Below, one piece after another: positions 25,398-36,889 of a stretch of DNA of 64,000 nucleotides. The notes under the pieces were generated by a model. It saw only the letters and a program-made list of their open reading frames with translations, ran no database searches and was not told the DNA's origin. A program made the translations under genes and the position numbers. How positions within the stretch are numbered: the stretch's first letter is position 1; the number at the start of each line of letters is the position of its first letter. The stretch is from Eucalyptus grandis (taxonomy: Eukaryota; Streptophyta; Magnoliopsida; Myrtales; Myrtaceae). The DNA lies in NCBI RefSeq assembly GCF_016545825.1, contig NC_052615.1:34001516-34065515 (forward strand). The letters run 5' to 3'.

Positions 25398-25860
25398 GAT
25401 TTTAAGACTAACAAAAAGGTCTGTGTATATTAGAACATAGGGTCAATATCTGGTCTTTGATGATCTTGGTGTTGGAAGTAGCATCATGTTCTGCAGTTTT
25501 CCCAAGAAATGGCATCATTTTTTGTCCTAAATAGAGAGGCAATCCAAATCTCAGCTCTGTCATCCCATGTAAGGTTTTGCAGTCTGGGTTTGTTGGCAGC
25601 TTCTGTTTTTCTTGACGACTGTTGCTAAGTCTTTGCATCTTCTTCTTTCAGATTTTGATTGGATTTTATTCAGGAAGCCTGGAGCTGTAAGGAGAGAGAA
25701 TTTGAAGCCTGCCCTTGCAGCCTGCTAGAGCGTGTAAATAAATAGTGCCCATTTGTTTTTTGCCCCCTTTCCTTTTTAACTTGCTCTGTTTAACTATCAT
25801 ACATGTATGTCATAAAAGATGGATTTGAAGGGAATAAGAAACGACACAAATAGCTTTATC
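25398..25860 (+). other. UPL3 3' untranslated region
   Basis: Follows the TGA at 25395-25397. A possible 3'UTR intron runs from a GT at 25419 to an AG at 25651 (acceptor ttctttcag). An aataaa-type signal occurs near 25737. Confidence 0.5.
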
Positions 25861-27210
25861 CTCTTCTATACCTAGTTTCGATGTTTATTCTATTATTGCA
25901 ATAATCGAATGGAAGCGATTTCGTTCAATTGGTTTGCTCGTGGATGTGTGGCGTCTGCATTTGTGGTTTCTAATGTAGAAAGAATATCTAGTTTGGTGGA
26001 ACCACGAGGATCAGGGAACCATCCGTGCTAATTATGTTGGATGTTTTGCCAATTCATGTTCAAAAAATGTACTGTGGACGAGTTTGATCCTTGTGCCGAC
26101 TGTTCTTTTCCGAGATGCTTTCATGGTTTCTGACGAAGAAAATAAGCTGCTCGTAACCCCTCCGATGAGCCAGAAGATCTAGTCTTTAAAGCGACTTTGT
26201 GGTGTTGTGCTTGAACATGTTCGCATTAGGATATTGTCGGCATAGGGTTCATAACTACATTGTAGATGGTAGGCCTTTGAAGGAAGGTCAACTCATCTCA
26301 GTTTGAAGATGCGGAAGTCTCCACTTATGCACCGTCACTAGATGGTTAAAGGATTCTCCTGACGAGCCTCAGTACGATGGTGATTTGTATGCGAAAATGC
26401 GGAGGGGAAGCATATCGGACACAACGCTGCGTCCCTGCATCTCTCGAGTAAGAGAGACCACCCTTAGCAAACATTTTCTTTGGGTTTTCGTGGTACCAGG
26501 AGCGAAAGTTGTCCTTCCCACGCCTTGTTTGCTAAATGTTTGCTCAATTACATGAAAATGAGCCGAATGAACCCCTGATTACATCACCAGGTCCTTGTAA
26601 AAATACCGGCAAAAAAGAAAGTGCGTGCAAATACGACCTTTAGGTCTCTCTTTCAGTCGACACACGATGCATAAACCTACACCATCACCTAGTCCAAGCA
26701 CGATTAAGACTAGGATTGACCAATAAATGCTTATATTAATTCACGGGTATCGAGTGTTATGGGTAGTCCCGACGTATGTTTGGCCCCCTTTGGACGAGAC
26801 CTGTGAATTTTCCTATGGAGGTGAAAAAGATCCTAATTTGCACCCGAGATCTAGTCCATTGTGGCCCAGTAGAAGGATTTGGATGTCTCGGGATCTCCTC
26901 TTATAAACAGCATCATGCCAGCCTATTCTCTTTCGTGAAACTCTCATCCGAATACATCAAACTCAAGTATATAAAAGATTACTCGGACTGAATCTGATGC
27001 AATTTAGCACCATTCCTCCAAAATCATCACGGATGCACATCTCGCAAAGGGTGGAGCATGGATTTCACTTCATATCAGCCAGGATGAAGTCTCTGGGTGA
27101 ATACAAAGGAGGATGAAAATTTATTCATGTGTCGTGAAGAATTAAAAATGTTAGCTAAGTAATGCTTTTAAAACCATCTGTAGAGGAAAATTATAGGCCA
27201 CCCTGTGCTT
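25861..27210. other. Intergenic region between converging UPL3 and beta-galactosidase genes
   Basis: No gene recognised. The stretch at about 26060-26560 has moderate GC and short open frames broken by stops, which might be an old gene fragment, but no family could be named. The part nearest 27210 is probably the 3'UTR of the minus-strand beta-galactosidase gene. Confidence 0.35.
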
Positions 27211-30200
27211 CTAGTGGGAGCACTTGGCCTGGATAGCTAATGTCTTCATGATACTGGGACAGCCGTCATTGCCCTTGTCCAAGAGCCCTCGCTCGATCGG
27301 AACGGCGCAGCTAGTTTTTCCCAGGCAATGTTTCTCGACGATGTCCTTGGAAATGGGTGATGTGCAGTTTCCGTATTTGAAGTTCCCGCAGATGCCGTAC
27401 GGGTCGCCAAAGCTCGCAAACTCGATGGCCACAATCTTCTTGTGGTTCGGGCACTTCAAGTGCGCCGCTGTTTTCACTTCGTCCAAGACCGTGATGAAGT
27501 GACTGTTCTTTCTTGCCCATGACTTCACACTGGGGGGATGGTTCTCGGTGATGTAACTGCAGATCGTGTCCCTGTCGACATTGAGGATCTCTATCGATTC
27601 AGGGTTGCCTCCGTCTTCGTCCAGCACGACGAGTAGATTGTCGGTTGGCTTTATGAAGGATCTTGGGATATGGTACCTGATAAAGCGAAGGGAAAACCGG
27701 ATAAATCAAAATCGCGTTACATTTTACTTGGCGGTATCTTTCTTGGGCGAACTTTTGCAGGTACTTACTCCGACTGACTTGGCTGTCCGAGAGGGGAAAG
27801 GTAAGTGTACCAGTAGCGGCCAATGCTCTTGCCATTGACCCAAACCATTCCCTTGGTCATTTGAGGCAAGTGAATGGCGACGGGTTGATCTCCTTCTGGA
27901 GCATCGAAGTACGTCTGCAAAAGCAATGATCAATAGGCGATTGCATTAGACAGTCTTATACATGACAATAGAGTTTTCGGACGATTCGAAAAGATGTAGC
28001 TAGTCAAATTTACACTGAATTCTCATGGGGTCTCTCCTCAGGAATTCAGAAACTAGCCAAGTGTTGATGGGATGCTAATGTTGGATCTATTGTCATATTC
28101 TCTGCATTTTACTAGTAAATTCCAATCTCACGATGACCAGAAGTGCGATATTCAGGATGCCGTATCATGGTATGTTGTTAAAGAGAGATCATTTATGCCT
28201 TACCTTGTACCATGTAAGAGCACGCCCGACTCCCTTAGTAGCTTCCGTCCATTGCGCTCGGTGCGACCCTGACTGTGTGTACACGCGGACCTTCTCTCCA
28301 TCCAAGCCCACCTGCATCACAAATCCAATTTCATTTTGATCAGTATTATTTACGAAAACAGGATGGTTTGTCTACTTTCGGCCACAGCCAATGTTCCTTT
28401 CTCGAGTCATGTATCTGTACCTGATGACCCCAGCCATTAAGTGTCAAATCCAGTGTCCCGGTGTTCAAACCTAGGATCGTCACTAGACGAGGCCCTGCAT
28501 ATCGGTGCTCCATGTAGGCTCCGCTGTCCTGCACGAATGGGCAAGATTCATCAGCCTAGTTCTCGAGTTAGAGGAAAAAGCACAAATGGAATCGATTAGA
28601 GCTTCTTACCGGGAGACCCACTGTTGAACCTAACAGAGAAATATGGTTCACTCCAGGCTTCAAGTCGATAGGCTGTTGCAGGACAAAGCTCTTGTCGATG
28701 TGACTGCCATGGGCAGATCCTGAACAATATCATCGACACGCTCTGTTAATTTGCCTAATAAGTGGCTAGCGTTTGCCATTCTCTGTTGTTGAGTGCCTAA
28801 TAAGCCAGTTGTTATGCTAAGAGTGAGATTGCTTACCGATGAACTCTCCATTTACAAATGCAAGCATTGCATGACCGAGACTGGCTACGCGGAGAACCGG
28901 CTTTATGTTTTTTCGCATTGGCAGATCACGGACTCCCAAATCTAAACTGCAATGAGTCGGTGCAGCATTCCAAATTTTTGCTTCAGTAATTTGCTATTAC
29001 CAAAATTTTTCTCTCTTGACTGAGGAAAAGTCATCAATACTAACCTTGTTGTAAACCACGCATAATCTGTGGTATCTTTAAGCAAACTGTAGAGCTCAGC
29101 CGGTATCTTGGCATTGACAGGCACTCGGTTGGTGTCTGGAATGATTTCCAGCGACATTTCCCACTTGAGCTTGTTTGCCTTCTCTGATTTGACGAGGTTC
29201 CTCGAATTGTGTTGTGATACAATCTGCTCATTGCCGAAAACAGAAAAACACACATCAGGCGCTCTGTGGTTCAAAGGCTGATAACTACAACAATACAAGG
29301 TCTCCATATGAATCAGTGCAAGTCCGGGATAAAGAATTGACAAGCACGCTCACCCTTTGAGTGTTGTAGACCACGGTTTTGCAGTCGGGAAGAATGCTGA
29401 TAGAATGTTGGGGAAGATAGTACTCTTGTCCCCTAAATTTAACCACCTGAGCCGACAGGGTGCTGTTGTTTGTCAAGAAAGCAGCACAGACTTTAGTCCC
29501 GGGAATCTCATAGTACCTGGCCTGCATGGAGCAATTTTTTGGTCGATAATGAGAACCCCTCTAGCAGACTGTGTTACTGATCCAACTCCCTAGTGCTGCT
29601 TTAACATCATCTTCAGCTCTTACCTCGAGGTCCTTAGACAAACGCTGGACTTTGGGACTTCCCCAGAGCAAAGCCTTCCTGCATAGCCTTAAAGCCTTGT
29701 GCAGATCTTTGAGATGGCCCCATTTAGGCTCCCTTTGGAGGCCTTTAAACAATGTCGGTCGGTCAGATACTCACAAGATCAATCACAAGAGATAATTCTC
29801 AGGGACAAGGAAAATTTTATTCCTACCATATTCATCAAGAGGAGCTTCGTCATAGTAGCGAGTCGTTGTGAATACAGCGCTTGTTCTACCGAGATTTGTT
29901 CCGCCATGGTACTGCAGAACATATGGACGACAGTTTTATTACATGTAATGAATGCTGTCAACCAAAAAGTAGGGAAATTAAATGCTCATGTTGGTGACAG
30001 AGCAGCGGAGAAGCCCACTCCATACCATGTAGTAGTTGGTCAAAGTCCCATTCTTTGCAAAGAAACGAGCAACTGAGAACGCAAGATCTTCTGCTGATCT
30101 TTGGGATGGTGGATCTCCGAACACCCGGTACCTGCAATCATTTAAGAATAAAGCAATCGATAGGCATCATGAGCTAAATATGAACTCACATTGTCTGTCA

Positions 30201-31752
30201 TATATCTGTCAAGTATATTGATGATGATCAAACGGAGGTTTGAGATGACACTGGTGCAGTATGCTTACTGAGCAGTCCAATTCTCAGTCCATAGAGTTGG
30301 CTTATAGGGCTTATTTGGGCCTGTGAAGGTATCACCGCAGTGCCTTCCATTGCATGCATTAATCTACAAAGACGGTGTAATCCATGCGCTTGATTAATCT
30401 TAGGACACATTGCGCACACAATAAGCAAGCCCGTTCATATATAGGGAGTGTAAATATGTCGTGAATGCACTTAAATACGTACAACTGGATCCGGAGCATC
30501 CTTCTGCTTGCACATGATCCATGGAACTCCTGTTTTTAGCCCCACGGCCATGTTTCCAGCCCATTGAACATATCGGGTTCCTGCATCTCTGTATGCGAGT
30601 TGGATGCTATTGTACTCATTCTCAATCTGCATGAAAAAGGCAAGAAATTCACTGCAACTGCAAATTGGAAATTGATCGGCACTTATCTTCAATAAGGGCC
30701 TTACATGCTCCTAGGTGGCGAAATCGAAGTAAGGTCTATACCTGAGATATAATAATGGGACCCCCTTGAGAAGCAAATAGCTTCTCATCTTTCATCTTTT
30801 GTATGATCATCTTGACGTACTTTTTCATGTGATACTGCAGAGTAGGAGGCATAGACCATTTAGCAGAGCACTTTCGATTCTTTTTCCTGAAGAACATATG
30901 GTTTCTGGAATTGGGGGAGGCACATTACCTTGAACGGTGGGTTGTCGGAACGGAATGTGATGTTTTGAACCTCTCTCAGCCAATAGGGAAGCCCTCTGGA
31001 TTCGATTTAACAAGAAGACGACACGGACAATGTCAGCCATGGGCATGCACGTGCGGTGCAGACACAATATCTTGGAGGATGAAGAAAGACACAGGAGAAA
31101 AAAGTACCCGTGATTCCATTCGGCCTGAATGAAAGGTCCAACCCTGAGGGTTACATACATCTTGTGCTCTCCGATCAACTTGATGAATTTCACCAAATCG
31201 TAATTCCCTTCAAAGTTGTACTGCAAAATCAAAACGTATTAGTCCTTTCATCATCTTGGTCTTTAAAGCCAAAAACTTTTGGCTAGCTTGGCAAATCACG
31301 AATCTTTTGAAGTCCGCATCAATATTAGGCCGTGAATTACCTGGCCTTGCACAGGCTCATGAGCGTTCCAGAAAACATAAGTCTGGATCACATTCAAGCC
31401 TCCTTGTTTTGCCTTCCGAATGAGGTCCGGCCACATCTGCAGTACAAATCCAATGGCATTGTTATCTCTTAAGCAGAACAGCCTAATGAAACCATCCAAA
31501 AAAAGAAACAAAAATGTCGAAAGAACGTGAATACGGCCAGAGTTTTTGTTCATGGTGTCCGAAATGACGTACTTCGGGGGTGCTACGCGGGTAATGAATC
31601 GACCCGGAGAACAGAAGCTCTCTCTTCCCATTGATGATCAAAGACGTTCCGTCATACGTGACTCCCTGCACTTTCTTTTTCGCGCATGCCACCGAGAGCA
31701 ACAACGAGAAAAGGGCTGACAAAATTACTAGTCTCTTCATTGCTATCCTCAT
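27211..31752 (-). CDS. GH35 beta-galactosidase with C-terminal SUEL lectin domain, 18 exons
   Basis: Exons (minus strand): 31752-31573, 31436-31341, 31220-31108, 30995-30929, 30834-30742, 30626-30483, 30363-30269, 30131-30026, 29911-29827, 29742-29624, 29521-29354, 29223-29045, 28946-28837, 28719-28610, 28528-28421, 28311-28204, 27914-27769, 27676-27211; phases join to 830 aa. A signal peptide (about residues 1-24, cleaved near VACA) indicates secretion to the cell wall. The GH35 signature [13 protein letters not shown] places the acid/base at E187. The nucleophile is E258 in LWTENW. The C-terminal 80 residues form a cysteine-rich galactose-binding SUEL lectin domain ([12 protein letters not shown] to AKCSH). 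The enzyme would release terminal beta-galactose from cell-wall polymers. It resembles Arabidopsis BGAL13/14 and relatives, but the exact orthologue is uncertain. The start could also be the ATG at 31740. Confidence 0.93.
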
Positions 31753-32484
31753 TTTTTTTATTCCAATTCGACAAGGACAACGGGCTCGCGAAGCAGGCCG
31801 TAATAAAATCTGAAAAACTGGGAGCTCAGATGGGGCCTCTTCCTTTATTGGGAGGAGGTTCCCAGAAGCTGAATTGGGGAATCCATGGAAATTCAGTATT
31901 ATAAGAGAAGGAATTGGTAAATATAACGGACTCGGAGGAAAGCTCGGAGAGGAGACAGCTCTTTCTTTTTCCCTATTTCCCTCTTTCCGTTGTTTCAGTT
32001 CACTGGTTGAGGTTGTCTTTATTACAGATGTTCCTCTCTGTGCTCTCTCTCTCTCTCTCCTCCCCTCCCCTCTCCTTCTGTCCTGTTTTCTTGACCTGAA
32101 ACATGGTTTTTCCTCTCTCTCTCTCTCTCTCCCTTGAAAGCTGCTATCTTTTGTTTTGTACGGAATGCCTTATAACCGTATATAACGGAAATTCGGAAAT
32201 GGCGGGTGAGTTTTGACGAATCGTTTCTTCAATTCTCGATGGTTTCTTAGGCCTGGAATGCCAGGCCCAATTCAAATTGGTGGGCCTAGTGGGCCTGGAC
32301 ACACAGGCCCAATTCAAATGGATGTTTTGCTTTTGGTCAGCATTTCCCTCCAAAAAGATTGAAGCCTCCCTCCAAGCCAATTTTTCGGAGGAAAATCGAG
32401 ACCGAAATGGTCTTCTTCCCTGAAGAAAAGAGCTCGAGCTTTGGGACATTTCCACAGAACCGGCGAAGAAGCGAATCCGACGCC
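31753..32484. promoter_or_regulatory. Shared bidirectional promoter of the beta-galactosidase and MCM10 genes
   Basis: 732 bp separate the two divergent start codons. CT tracts lie at about 32045-32063 and 32112-32132. Around 32263-32321 there are four site II-type motifs: aggccca at 32263, tgggcc at 32281, tgggcc at 32290 and aggccca at 32305. The 15-bp aggcccaattcaaat occurs twice. An E2F-like atggcggg (32199-32206, one mismatch to consensus) and two AACGG/AACCG cores (about 32173-32188) lie nearby. Site II, E2F and MSA-like motifs are typical of cell-cycle genes and would serve MCM10. Confidence 0.6.
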
Positions 32485-35400
32485 ATGTCGAAGAAGAGCA
32501 GCAACCAGGATGATCTCGACCTTCTCCTCTCTCTCCAAGATAGGGTCTTGGAGACCCCTCCCACTTCCCCTTCTCGCTGTCGCTCCCCTTCTTCCCCAGG
32601 TTCGATCTGGGATTCAAAAAAATTCGATCTTTTTCATGTTTGTGATGATTGAGTTCTCGAAATTTCGGTTTTTTTCTCGCTGGGTACTCATGGGTTGTCT
32701 TCATTTTAAGTAAAAGTTTGCTTGTTAGTTGAATACTAGCTCATCTTAATCAGTAATGCGCAGGATATCTTTCGGATGATGGAATGCCGAAGAGACGGGA
32801 GCAGGTGGATATGTCTGTTTTCCGAAATGCAGTTGAAGATTGCTTGGATTACGAGCCTGAACCCACTAAAGGATCTGGTAACGTAAGCCGGTCAGGGGCG
32901 GCTGCAGAGCCTGATGTCGAGAAGTTCTCGGGTCTGCGCATAAGGTGGCTTTGTCGCCTCTGTGTTTTGTCTGATTTTCTAGTTCGTGCTTTTATGTTCC
33001 TTTGTTTTTGACATTTTCTTGCTCAGATAATCGATGTGTTGTACAATTTATTTGTGTAATATCTCCTTTTGGGAGTTCTTTTGGACTTTGCGTTGTGTAG
33101 CTGTAGCTTTGCTCCGGAGATAATTGCTAAAGTTTCTACCGCAATGCTTACATGGTTACTTCACATTCTACATTACTCAGGAAAAGTATCGGCTTTACAA
33201 ATTGCAAAGAACTGGATAACTGCTGCTTGTGTTGCTAATACAAAGAAGGGGCTTTTGGATTTTTTTTTTTTTTTCCTTTGTGAACTTTTCATCTTCTAAG
33301 CAATGGATGAAGTTCTTCAGTTTTAAACTTTTAATTTGTAATAGTCTCCTTCTAAGAGATTTTGTTGTTGACATCTTCTTTTATCCTTCAGGAATCAGTT
33401 GGTCACCCCAAAAGAGCTTCATGATCGTTTTTCAGACATCAGATTTGTTCGCTTACCAGTGATAAAGTAACGTGTTGTCTTATCAATGTATTCTATACCA
33501 TGACATCTTTCTATTTCCCTTTTGGAAGCAAATCTATTTCTACAAAGATTTCTGGTTTATTCAAGTTATTAGGGCAACAGCATTAGTAATTTCTGTGTTT
33601 GGTTGTCCAGGAATTTGTTGGCAGGGGATACTCTTTCTGGTTGTTGGGCAACTGTTGCTGTGCTGACTGAGAAGGGGAGTCCAAAGACTAGTTCTGCAGG
33701 GAAGAAATATTGTATATGGAAAATTGGAAGCCTAAATGAAGATGCTATTTCCCTTTTTTTGTTTGGTGATGCTTATCAAAGAAATTCAGATGAGAAGGTC
33801 GGTACCACCTTTGCCCTGTTCAACTGCAATGTTCGAAAGGACTCCACGGTACAGGATCTTGAGATTGGAACATTGTGCTGTTTTTATTTTTATTTTGATA
33901 GAAGGATATTATAAGGCACATCTCCTTTCTGTTCTCCTTTTTTTCTGTTTTTTCAGGCCGGGTTTTCTCTAAGTGTATTTTCTCCTAGCCAAATATTGAA
34001 AATCGGTACATCGGCTGATCATGGAGTTTGCAAGGGGAAAAGGAAGGATGGAATGGCCTGTACTTTGGTCATAAACAAGTAAGATTCACGTTCCACAATT
34101 TTCCTATAATATGAAGATAAGGTTCATACATAACCACAAACAGTCAAATCTATAGATATTTAATGTCATTTCAGTTTTCTCTGGGTACGATCTTCACTTA
34201 ATTTTTCTCGTTTATCAGCAAAATGATATAAAATTTCCTTCTATAGGTCTCCGACTTTTTTGTGGTCTTATCCATCTTCGTGGTTTCTAACCATGAGGTT
34301 GTGCAGTTTGCACTGAAGGTGTCTGGTTTTTCCCTGGTCCAAATCGTGGCCTATGTTGCGGACTAATGTTCATGTACCGGAAGAGTATCTGTAAAATGTG
34401 TGTTTTAATTATAGTTTCCTTGTGAATCTCAGCATTATACCATTAAGTTTCTTTTCTTTGGAAAAGGAACGAGAAATAAGGGATTCAAACAAAAGCAATT
34501 CTGGAACATAGATGGCTTTGTGGAAATGGAGAATTCCCTAAACATGTTGGTTGAGTTATTATTTGACTAACCCCACCCTCACACCTGTTGAGCGAAAGGC
34601 TAATAATGAATTCTTGCTATCATCTGAAAAAATCTCTTTTGATTGTTCTTGGTTAATGGATACACAATACATGATGTTTGATCCCAATTAGGTTATTCTA
34701 TGCTAGCCCGAAGACGTTCCCATTGGCTGACATAGTCTCGTTCTTTCCTTCTGTCTCTATTGCTGACAGTATTCTAAATTTCAAACTTATATTTTTCTTT
34801 GTATTTAAATAAATCTAGTAACAAGACAAGCAAGACAATTCATTCTCAAAGCCCAGTGATCTTCTAGATAGCCTGCCCGAAATGTGGACTATCTGCAGCA
34901 TGAAGAAAGGAGAACTACTATGTACTAATGAACAAGATTCAGATATGCATACCACCAAAATGATGAACCTAATAGATAAGGCTGAGGCATGAGCTTCTCA
35001 TCCACCTTCAGCACTCATGAACCAAGTGATGTCCTATGGAGTCTTATTCCACTAGCATATTAGTGGTGCCATGGCTCACCCCTCGTGGATTCCTTGCCAT
35101 CAAGGGCAGCAGTCAAGGCTCATGCTAGAAATCCAGGAACTGCTTTGCAGTGGCTTTGTTCAGTGCCTCATTTCATTTGATTACGTCATGGGGTTTGCTA
35201 ACGTTGGTGTCTTCTGATCCTTTCAGTTCATTGAAAAGGTTTCAGATATAGCTTCTTAAAGCGCAATTCAAACTAAGACTCTAGCAAACTTGATTTGGAC
35301 GTGCTCTAGATGTTAGTGAGTTTTTGACGCATCTCTAATCATTACTTAATTTGCCAAGATCACTATTTTTCATATGTTATGCTTCTCCTGATTTTGTCTC

Positions 35401-36889
35401 TAAACTGGGTAATTCATGCAATTATGTGTTGTGTGTTATGTCTAGTTCTTTGTCGTTCCCTGAATCGCATCAGCTATTTAACCATGTAGATGTGTATTTT
35501 CAGGCGCTACGGGGTATATTGCAAGTACCATAAGTCAGTGAGTGATTCTGTAAATTATTTTCTTTGACAAACTTATTTCAAAATAATCTCCATATCTGAT
35601 TCTTTAAACCTGTTACATTCAACAGAAGGCTTCAGAGAAATATTCCACCACACGAACTCAGCTCATTGGAGGGTAAGCGATAGCCTCCCTGAGAAGAAGC
35701 TCTCAAGACTTCCAATTGTTTACAGATGACTTTGGTGACTTCTACGCATTTCAAAATGGCAGGAGAGGGAGAAAACCGAACTACTTCGACTAATGTTCCC
35801 TTTTCTCCCCTTCTTTCCATTATTTTGGCAGGAATATCAGAACAGCCTTTAGGAATCACCTTCAAGCTGAGGGAATCTATGGGGTTGATCGTCTTTCTGG
35901 CAGAACAAACGTTAAAAAGGCAATACAACCAGCGAAATTATTATCGGTGGAAGGGCTGAAAAGGGCTTTAAGGTACATATGAGCATACTTGAATTGAGAA
36001 TTATAAATGTAGAGTGCTCTTTCTCTGCCTTTCTATTCCCTGTTAAACCTGATAGGCCTTTCACATTTATCATGAACGTCAAATTACTTGAACTGACTTT
36101 AATCTTGTTTTGGCATTTTAAAAAAGTAGAAGACAAATCAATTTGTCACTCGACGCACTGTGGGTATTGATGACCCGAATTCTGGCAAAGATAATATGAG
36201 AACAATGCCGTGACTGACAATTTAGAAGGTTGCACGGTCAGAACAACAAAAATAGTGCCGATTGTTTCATATGTTGCATTGTTTACTGTGATTTCGAGAC
36301 CTAATTAAGCAATTTCATGATGTCTTTGCATACTATATAGCTTATTAATCATCGTGTGTTCTTTATTTCTATTCTTAATGCGATCATACCGATAAATACC
36401 ATGAACAACTAGTGGTGCAGGGAAGGTGACGACAAACACACATTCACAGGGAATAAGATTTCTGTCTGAAGTAACAGGTTAGATATAGTTAGCCTCTTTG
36501 GTGTAGACTCTTTATAGGCCGATAATCTTAGCCAATTCCCTCCCGTGTGCCAGCGAAAATGGAGCCAAGAAGTTCGAACAAGGAAGCTTCTCTGAAATCT
36601 AAACCCTTGGCCAGCAAGGACAAAAGGTTTACTTCAACCAATCTCAAGTCTTGATTTCTGAATTTACTAATACGTGCCACGCGAAGCTCAACTTTTGGTC
36701 GAACTGATATTGTTTGTTTAACTCGTCAGGAGACCATCTGCTGTCAAAGCGGATCCATTCTTAGTCCAAGGAAACGAACGAACGGGCGTGAAGAGGAGCA
36801 AAACGGGGGAAGATTCCGCTAACGCAACCAAGCCGGGGACTGGGAAGCTGATTGAACTCGAAATCTTCAGCTCAGATGATGAAATATGA
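32485..36889 (+). CDS. MCM10: DNA replication initiation factor MCM10, 11 exons
   Basis: Exons: 32485-32599, 32764-32944, 33392-33466, 33611-33848, 33957-34078, 35504-35537, 35626-35672, 35832-35972, 36413-36477, 36554-36626, 36730-36889; phases join to 416 aa, near the plant MCM10 size. An OB-fold core covers about residues 95-225 (VTPKELHDRF, FVRLPVIKNLLAGD, KYCIWKIGSL). It is followed by the MCM10 CCCH zinc motif with C228, C238, C250 and H253 (CKGKRKDGMAC, then YCKYH). The C-terminus is basic and ends IELEIFSSDDEI. MCM10 loads onto the MCM2-7 helicase and helps recruit DNA polymerase alpha in S phase. An in-frame ATG at 32359 would add 42 residues; I chose 32485 because MSKKSS begins the conserved acidic N-terminus. 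The tiny exons 6 and 7 (34 and 47 nt) could be missed by gene finders. Confidence 0.93.

Noticed and set aside
32144..32704. 186-codon minus-strand ORF
   Set aside because: Antisense to the MCM10 leader and exon 1, within the shared promoter.
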